64,000 nt of DNA, from the NCBI RefSeq assembly GCF_028389875.1, contig NC_084682.1, positions 5,466,001 to 5,530,000 of the forward strand, in the 5' to 3' direction. The translations under genes were made by a program, and so were the position numbers. This stretch comes from Rhea pennata. Its lineage: Eukaryota; Chordata; Aves; Rheiformes; Rheidae. Below, one piece after another: positions 57,773 to 64,000 of the stretch; position 1 is the stretch's first letter, and each line of letters begins with the position of its first letter. The notes beneath the pieces were generated by a model. The model had not been told where the DNA came from. It did no database searches and saw only the letters and a program-made list of their open reading frames with translations.

Positions 57773-60700
57773 GAAGTGGCACTTTAACAGCAAGATTCAA
57801 CTCTTTGATTCCCAAAAGAGGAAGAGATTAAAAAAGCTTGCAATAGGAAAATTTTGTTCTCCTCAGTTTGGCTCTGTTGCTCACACTCAGTGTTGAGGTT
57901 CCCCTGATGGTGTGGTTTGTGTGGGTTACTAGTAAGAACACTTTTTCCTGATGCCTGGTAAAAAATAATAATCCACAAATATTCCTAGAGGGTTGCAGTC
58001 TGGAGTTAAGGCCAAAACTGACTGCATCCTCCTTAGGACCTGTGCTTTCTGGAGAGTCCAGTACTGGGGACATTTGAGTCAAGCGGCTTTATAGCTGATA
58101 ACATTGTTCAAGTGCTTTCTCTTTATCTTGCAGTGCAAAGAAAGGAAGTGCAAGCCCGGGCGGTGTTCTATCCTCTGATGGGCTTAGGGGGTGCAGTTAA
58201 TATGTGCTATCGAACCCTCTACATTGGGACAGGTGAGTAGCTTTTTTCTGCCCTGATCTTTCAGAATCAGGGTGGTTCTCACTGTGTATTTGTCAAGTGG
58301 GTGTTGAAGAAAACAGACACATTCTGGCTGCTTGTACTGGAATTCTTCACTACCAAGAAATGTGGAAATTCCCTGTCTGCTGTGATATTCCTCAAGCCTT
58401 TGATGTAACCTGGCTGATATCAAAGTTAACAACACAGCTTTCCTAGAGATTGTCTGACAGAATGGCGAAGAGAAGAGTGAAGGTTTGCTTATGGGTTTCA
58501 TTTCTTTCTGCTCAGATTCCTCTAGCACTCTAGAAAGCTCAGTAATTCTGAAATACTCTTCAGCCTTCCTGCTTAATGTAGCAGCTAGCCTTCCCTTCCC
58601 CCACTGCAACTTTGCTTAGTGGCTTATCACAGCATTATTCATGCAGTCCTGGGAGCATGGACAAAGGCAGTTGCTCCCCTGTTGTTCTGCTAATTGAAGT
58701 TTAATTCTGTCTGTTGCTTTCTGCTGCCTGACATTTCTTTTTCTGTGATGCTTTTTTCTTTTTTTTTTCCCCTCTTTTTTTAAACAATCTAAGTCTGTTT
58801 TTATATTTCCACTGACAGGAGCTGATATGGATGTGTGCCTTACAAGCTATGGTCACTGTAACTATGTGTCCGGCAAACATGCCTGCATATTCTATGATGA
58901 GGTGAGTGCCTGAGTCTTTATTTGGCATGCATGGCAGTGGGAGCTGGAGATGCAGGCAGCAGGTTGTCTTTGTGTGGTGCTCCTTTGTGGGCTACAAAGT
59001 AAGAGCTGGGATTTTGAATGGTTTCGCTCAAATAAAGGCTGTGTCAGCATTTTCTGTCAAACCCTTTTCTGAAGCACAGAGCTCTGCCAGCATGATTTCT
59101 CTGAGCTAACTGCTGGTGGACAAAGGCTGACCACAAGTAAGCACTGTCACTACTGGCATCTGGGGAAAGAAGAAGGCGTAGAAATGGTGAAATATGATTT
59201 GATCCAACTGCATTGTTAATTGAAGGTGAACTTTTACATGCCTGAATAGAATCTCAGCTGGAACAAAATAGGGAATTGCTTCAAGTCTCTTGCTTTCAGG
59301 TGTGATCATGGTACAAATCGTTTCTGCCCATCTGCAATACTCTATATAACTAAAAATTTGTTAGCCTCCAGGCATAGGCAGAGACCTACAGTTGCCTCCT
59401 AGTAACAGTCCACAATTAGGTTTGTTCTTGAAGTAAGACAAGCAGGTCTACCAAAAATAGTGCCCTTGGAGAGATGTCACTTAGCAATCTTGAAGCAAGA
59501 TACAATTTTTGGTATCGCTGTTCATCAGCTAGCTGCTGAGCAGGATTCAGATTAACACATAGACCCTCATGCTTTAGCCATTGCTGCTATACACTCAGTA
59601 ATGCTCACACGGGATCTATATCTTGCATCTGAGCTGAAGCATCTCATCAAACTGGTTGATCCTGAGGCAGGACCTAGACACTGAACTTCCATACACAGGG
59701 AAGTTTACTATGGTTGTGCTTGCCCTCAACAGAGAGGAGAATGGTCTCTGCTTTTGGCTGTTGGCTCTTGTTTGGCCTTGGTCTCTGGTTGCTCTAGCTT
59801 GCTCAAGTAAAATTTACTCCCTTGTGCATGACTACTTTCTGTAACTAGATTAGACTGCTGTAGTCTCTTGAGGACAAGTTCTTCAGCCCTCAAATAATTC
59901 CTGAGAGCTAACCTGAAATCTCCATTCAGGCAATATCCTCTGCAAAGCTCAGCTGAGCGTTACACTGCTTGCGTAATGCTGTATGTCACAGCAATGTATC
60001 CTGGCATTCCAGGGGCCCACAGAAGGCCCATAAATCCAAGACTCTCTCAGGTGGTTGCTGCAGTATACTGGCATCGCTCTTGCCCTCTTATGTCTGTTTT
60101 CCAAAGTACGCCTTTTTCCTTTTAGGCACAGTACAAAGGTTGAGTGTATCTAGTTTGGTCTATTAACATGGTGTACTTGCTTTGTGAAAATTGACTTAAA
60201 CCTCTGTTTCCATAAGATCTGTTGGTCCAAGTGTAATAGGTAAAGTCCCCTTCTCTCAAAAGCTACTTTGGCCCTTTTTCCACATCTGGAAGCATTCTGG
60301 GAAGCAGCTCTTGCTGGAAAGCCAGTCGTTTTGAGGGCATGAGACATGTACGGGGTTCAGTTGCTGGTCTCTGGAGCTGGAGGGATATTTTAACTACTCT
60401 CATTTAAACATAAGTGTTTAAAAAGTGACTAGCAGTGGTGGCAGGAGAGAGGAGTTCTGTTTCAGGGCTCCAAAGCGGAATATGGGGAATATGCCTTTCT
60501 GATTTGATGCCTTGATTCTCTTCCTCTTCCCTTTTTTTCAGAATACAAAACATTATGAGCTGTTAAACTACAGTGAGCATGGGACGACTGTGGACAATGT
60601 TCTGTATTCATGTGACTTCTCGGAGAAGATGACACCCACTCCTCCCAGCAGTATTGTTGCCAAAGTGCAGAGTGTGATAAGTGAGTGCTGAGACAATGCC

Positions 60701-61698
60701 AGGCCCAACTAACATCACAGGAAGCTCTTAGAGGGGGGTAGGAGTGGGTGTAAATCAACTCCTAGTTGGTGCTGCTTGTTTTGCAGTGGTTGGTGTACCT
60801 CTTGCAGAAGGGGGAGAGTCTCTCCACAGGCCTCAGCCAGACTGCTGGTTACACAAGACTTTCTCTGCTGGCCTGGCAAGTGCCTCAGAGTGTTCAGCTG
60901 TTAACCCTGCTCTTGCCCCTTGTGCTAAAGTTAACCAAGTTCCGAGTCTCTTCCTGACATCAGCTCTGGCAAGTGGCAGGTTTTTGAACTGGAGTGAAGG
61001 GTTTTCTATGGCTCGCTGTGTGCATGTCATGCCCTTCCAGACGCTGAGTAAGTGATCTGGGCTGTGCTACGAGCATCCCATGACCCACATGACTTACTCC
61101 AAGTTCTACACCTGATAATCTTCCTCTTTTCTGGCTGCCAGAATAGGTGTGTAAATGTTTCTTTTCTGCCTCCCTGCCACTGTGTGCTGACTCCTGTTTG
61201 TCTTGTATCAAGCAGCTGCTAGCTGCAGATGACCGAAAAGCCTCATGGCTAGAGGATGCTATTCCTGGGCCACCTCAACAGCAGCCCCTGTCGATTAAAA
61301 GAAACTGCCATTCTCTGGTCTGACTGGCCTGCTTGAATCTGATGGGTTTTTTTTCTTTTCCAGAACGACACAAAAGCAGAAAACAGGAAGAGGAGCCGCA
61401 TGAAGAAGCAGCTGTGATGAATTCCCAGGCACAAGGGCAGCATCGGAAACCCTGCAATTGCAAAGCCAGCAGCTCTAGCTTAATAGGGGGCAGTGGGGCT
61501 GGCTGGGAGGGGACAGCCCTGCTCCACCATGGCAGTTATATCAAATTGGGCTGCCTGCAATTTGTTTTCAGCATTACTGAATTTGCGACCAAACAGCCCA
61601 AGGGGGACACTGCCTTAGTACAAGATATGGACTTGGAGGAGAAGCTTTCTCTGAAACCCCACCAGGTGCCCGTGCTGCGGTCCAACTCTGTTCCCTAG
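30253..61698 (+). CDS. PHF12: PHF12 (Pf1), PHD-finger adaptor of the SIN3-HDAC complex
   Basis: Nuclear co-repressor linking SIN3, MRG15 and TLE to chromatin. Exons: 30253-30318, 30672-30853, 44901-44973, 46603-46990, 47581-47701, 48780-48912, 49608-49772, 50448-50609, 51546-52359, 54384-54506, 55876-56019, 58134-58232, 58819-58901, 60542-60680, 61364-61698 (TAG 61696). All are GT-AG and phases agree; 1008 aa (human ~1004). PHD1 residues 59-102 ([20 protein letters not shown] ... MCHRC), polybasic [11 protein letters not shown]2 272-~316 ([13 protein letters not shown] ... WMCPNH), Ser/Thr/Pro-rich middle (exon 9), FHA-type region ~795-875 ([32 protein letters not shown]). The start codon context is weak (T at -3), with a strong in-frame ATG at codon 5. 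Exons are far less GC-rich than those of SEZ6 or PIPOX. Confidence 0.96.
30649..30662 (+). repeat. (TG)7 at the acceptor of PHF12 exon 2
   Basis: The polypyrimidine region before AG at 30670-30671 is (TG)7 followed by CATGTGCAG. UG repeats are known TDP-43 binding sites, and this arrangement resembles the TG tract at CFTR exon 9. Confidence 0.85.
37695..37720 (+). repeat. Poly(T) tract
   Basis: 26 T in PHF12 intron 2. It could be the reverse-oriented A-tail of an old retroposon, but none was recognised to its left. Confidence 0.9.
39251..39276. repeat. Perfect 26-bp palindrome
   Basis: TGTGTGTCTATAT / ATATAGACACACA, symmetric about 39263/39264 with no spacer. It sits in AT-rich intronic DNA. 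Confidence 0.9.
45079..45102 (+). repeat. (TA)12 microsatellite
   Basis: Uninterrupted TA dinucleotides in PHF12 intron 3 (44974-46602). Confidence 0.95.
45551..45619 (+). repeat. (CT)n microsatellite, ~69 nt
   Basis: CTCTCT interrupted by three TTT steps, in PHF12 intron 3; a mirror-repeat polypyrimidine tract. Its antisense Arg-Glu-repeat open frames are artefacts. Confidence 0.95.
52360..52454 (+). CDS. PHF12: PHF12 exon 9 read-through: alternative C-terminus
   Basis: If the donor at 52360 is not used, exon 9 continues in frame for 31 residues ([17 protein letters not shown] ... SYIMP) to TGA at 52452-52454, giving a protein of about 732 aa without the FHA-type domain. A human PHF12 isoform of about 704 aa that stops near this point is known to me; identity with this read-through was not checked. 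Confidence 0.5.
57721..57773 (+). repeat. T-rich tract
   Basis: About 50 nt, almost all T with a few C, in PHF12 intron 11 (56020-58133). Nothing else was seen in that 2.1-kb intron. Confidence 0.9.
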
Positions 61699-62520
61699 GA
61701 ACTTTAGGAAGAGAGCTTTGGAGTAAGGAAACGCCGTGAGACTCTTGCAATGCAAAAATGTACAAACCAAGGTGGGATTTTCTATGTCGGCCCAGAGACT
61801 GTTCACACGCCGTTTGCATGAAATGAAGAACGTTTAACTTTTTTTAATTTTCTTTTTTGCTCAAGTTTTAGGGGCATTTGCACATATATTTGTACTATAC
61901 ATTTCATTTTAAAAGGAAAACTGCAGCGAGAGCAGGATGTGTCAGAGCGAGGGGTGACCACTGTCTGACTCAAGGACTCTCTCTGACAGATAGTTCCCAT
62001 GCAGTTGTAAAATAATCAGAAACTTGTTCTATTTTGTGCCAGTGACAATAGTTTTATATTAAAAGAGAAATACAGTTTTCATACAGCAAATCTATACAAT
62101 ATCATTGTTTTATTTAATGTAAAGAAGCGCTCTTCTTCCCACAGTTATTTTTTCCCATCCCTCCCTGCTATGGTTGCACTACAAGTAGCTACTGTGTATT
62201 ATGGGCAGTGAGAAATGAGTTCTTTTCCTGGTGTCCATCCTATTTTTATTTCAAATAAGGAAAAGTGTTGGATTCTGTGTAAATACATCAGTGATGGCAT
62301 TTTCAATGTTTTAAAGCTGTGTACAGTGCTACATGTGGTATGACGTTCCTCAAATTGTCTATTGTAGCAGATCGTTTGTCGTAACCTGTCTGTCTCTTTT
62401 GTTTATATGCCACCTCCCCGCAGCAGAACAGCTAGTTCCACTGTACATAGTAATTGTAACGTTTTAGACTTTACAAAAACTTTCCTGTATTCTGTATATA
62501 AAAAAAAAAATACTTCACAT
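61699..62520 (+). other. PHF12: PHF12 3' UTR
   Basis: AT-rich sequence after the stop contains a possible proximal ATTAAA signal at 62058-62063 and a likely distal one, TATAAA at 62497-62502 (tctgtatataaaaaaaaaa), followed by T/GT-rich sequence. GC content rises steeply just after 62560. Confidence 0.65.
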
Positions 62521-62529
62521 TCTGTTTTC

Positions 62530-63100
62530 TGATTGTCTGTCTTAACTCTGTGACCCCAACCACAGATCTGCTAGAGAGTATCTGACCGCAAAGGAGGGGC
62601 CCAGCAGCCGTGGAAAGGGGCTTTTAGGCGGTGCCTGAAGGCAGCCGTGGGCTGCAGGAGGCTGCAGCACGGGGCGCAGCTGGTGCCGGGGGCGGGAGTG
62701 GAGCTTCTCGGTGCGCAAGGGGGCGAAGGCAGGGCGGCCGTCACCCTTGGGGTGTGCGCAGCTGCGTGCATGTGTATGGCACTGAGGGGCCTGCAGCTGG
62801 CAGGAGGGAGGAGGCTGCACCTCTCCCCTTGACGTGCCTGCTCTAGAGCCGAGTTCTGCTCTGTTTTTACTGTCTTCCAGTCCCCGCTCTGCTCCGGCCC
62901 CGCTTCCCCCTTTCGCAGGAGGACGGAGGGCTCTGCTCGCGGTTGCAGTGGCCTTTCGCCTGCACTGATGAACTCTTGGACTCCTCCGGCGCCGGGGAGG
63001 CAGCGCGGCCCTGCGCGCTCGCCCTTCCGCCTTCCCGGCAGCGGCCCGGGGCGGACCTCTCCGGCGGGGGCGGCGCGCGGGACGGGCTGGGGACGGTGGC
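62530..63100 (+). promoter_or_regulatory. PHF12/DHRS13 intergenic region and DHRS13 promoter
   Basis: A GC-rich, CpG-dense spacer, strongest from about 62880. No TATA box and no ORF of coding character. It probably contains the DHRS13 TSS within the last 200 nt. Confidence 0.5.
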
Positions 63101-63938
63101 ATGATGTGCTCGGTGCTGCTGGGCGCCGCGCTGCTGCTGGGGCTCTATGCTCTGCTCTACCGCAGGCTGCGCCGTGCCGCGCCGCCCGGCGCCCACCCGC
63201 CGCTGCACGGCCGCACTGCCATCGTCACCGGTGAGCGCGGCGTCTGACCCGGCCCGGCCCGGCCTGGCCTGGCCCGGCCTCACTCGCTCTCGTCTCCGCT
63301 CCGCAGGGGGAAGCGGCGGAATCGGCGCAGCCACGGCACGGGAGCTGGCGCGGCGCGGCGCCCGCGTCATCCTGGCGTCCCGCAGCGCCGCACGGGGGGA
63401 GGCTGCCGCCCACCGCATCCGCACGGTGAGTGCTGCCGGCACCGCGCTTTCTGGGGGGAGGCAACAACCCAGGGCCGCCCCGGCACCATGCCACCCCCTG
63501 CACGGTGCATTCCTGGCACGGTGCACCCCCAGTATGATGCACCCCCTGCACGGTATATTCCTGGCACGGTGCACCCCCAGTATGATGCACCCCCTGCATG
63601 GTGCACCCACTGCACAGTGCATTCCTAGCACGGTGCACCCCCAGCATGGTGCACCCCCTACATGGTGCACCCACTGCACGGTGCACCCCCAGCACGGTGC
63701 GTCCCTGCCCCGGGTGGATCAGCTCCCCCCGTCCCCAGTGCCGGCACGGTGCACCCCCGCGCCGGGCCAGATCAGCCCCCCAGCCCTGCCCCAGGCCCCG
63801 TGCTGTGCCCGCAGGAGACGGGGAACGCGGAGGTGCGGTTCATGCAGCTGGACCTGGCCAGCCTGCGCTCGGTGCGGGCCTTCGCCAGCGCCTTCCTGCG
63901 GGAGGAGCCTCGTCTCCACCTGCTCATCAACAACGCGG
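63101..63938 (+). CDS. DHRS13: DHRS13, short-chain dehydrogenase/reductase, first three exons (partial)
   Basis: Predicted NADP(H)-dependent oxidoreductase of the retinol-dehydrogenase-like SDR group, with an N-terminal membrane segment. Exons 63101-63230, 63307-63425 and 63815-63938 are GT-AG with consistent phases; the rest lies beyond the window. The hydrophobic N-terminus [18 protein letters not shown] (residues 5-22) is the anchor. The Rossmann motif TGGSGGIG starts at residue 43, where human DHRS13 has [19 protein letters not shown] and [12 protein letters not shown] follow, then NNAG at the end of exon 3. Catalytic S-YxxxK is not yet reached. Two ATGs in tandem; the first has G at -3. 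Identity is supported by position next to PHF12, as in mammals. Confidence 0.88.
63485..63715 (+). repeat. Minisatellite in DHRS13 intron 2
   Basis: Units of about 25-35 nt built from CATGGTGCACCCCCAGCACGG and TGCACGGTGCATTCCTGG, eight or more copies, in intron 63426-63814. Confidence 0.85.
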
Positions 63939-64000
63939 GTGAGCACCCCGCGGGCGCCGGCGCGTGCCCCTGCGGGTGCCCGGCCTGCCCGGCCCCATGC

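Noticed and set aside
60744-61055. 103-codon plus-strand open frame in PHF12 intron 14
   Set aside because: No splice phase compatible with the flanking exons, no domain, and exon 60542-60680 joins 61364 cleanly.

Overview
The window is a vertebrate nuclear segment, most likely from a bird microchromosome. It has small GC-rich introns, extreme GC content (clearly above 65% by eye) over the first 31 kb, many C/G homopolymers and no obvious interspersed transposon copies. Gene identity was judged by reading spliced exons against remembered mammalian proteins, with no database search. The gene order and orientations match human 17q11.2: MYO18A(+) / PIPOX(-) / SEZ6(+) / PHF12(+) / DHRS13(+). The species cannot be named from sequence alone.

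Layout. (1) 33-9330: the 3' end of MYO18A, 11 shared coiled-coil/tail exons followed by two alternative last exons. One is a long serine-rich exon (6049-7225, like the muscle gamma isoform) and the other a short alpha-type exon (8601-8748); a poly(A) signal lies at 9303. (2) 10243-12655: complete PIPOX on the minus strand (8 exons, 398 aa), convergent with MYO18A. (3) 12656-16638: a PIPOX/SEZ6 divergent intergenic region with AT-rich islands that look like conserved non-coding elements, ending in a triplicated inverted-CCAAT block just upstream of SEZ6. (4) 16639-28605: complete SEZ6 (16 exons) with a 6.6-kb first intron full of TAATTA-bearing islands, a one-base frame discrepancy inside exon 2, and two competing acceptors for the last exon that give different C-termini. 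(5) 28640-30252: a C-rich minisatellite, then the PHF12 CpG-island promoter with seven NRF1-type motifs and a CRE. (6) 30253-~62520: complete PHF12 (15 coding exons, 1008 aa). Base composition drops sharply once its 14-kb second intron begins. (7) 63101-63938: the first three coding exons of DHRS13, running off the right edge.

The genes do not form a pathway. MYO18A is an actin-binding, probably non-motile myosin; PIPOX a peroxisomal flavin oxidase; SEZ6 a neuronal CUB/sushi membrane protein; PHF12 a PHD/FHA chromatin adaptor of SIN3-HDAC; DHRS13 a short-chain dehydrogenase. What they share is conserved synteny and, in the left half, a dense set of possible cis-regulatory islands.

I found no undescribed molecular system. 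The best leads are splicing and regulatory features: alternative MYO18A tails, tandem SEZ6 last-exon acceptors, a PHF12 read-through isoform and (TG)n acceptor, the SEZ6 promoter triplication, and a non-canonical peroxisome-targeting tripeptide on PIPOX.
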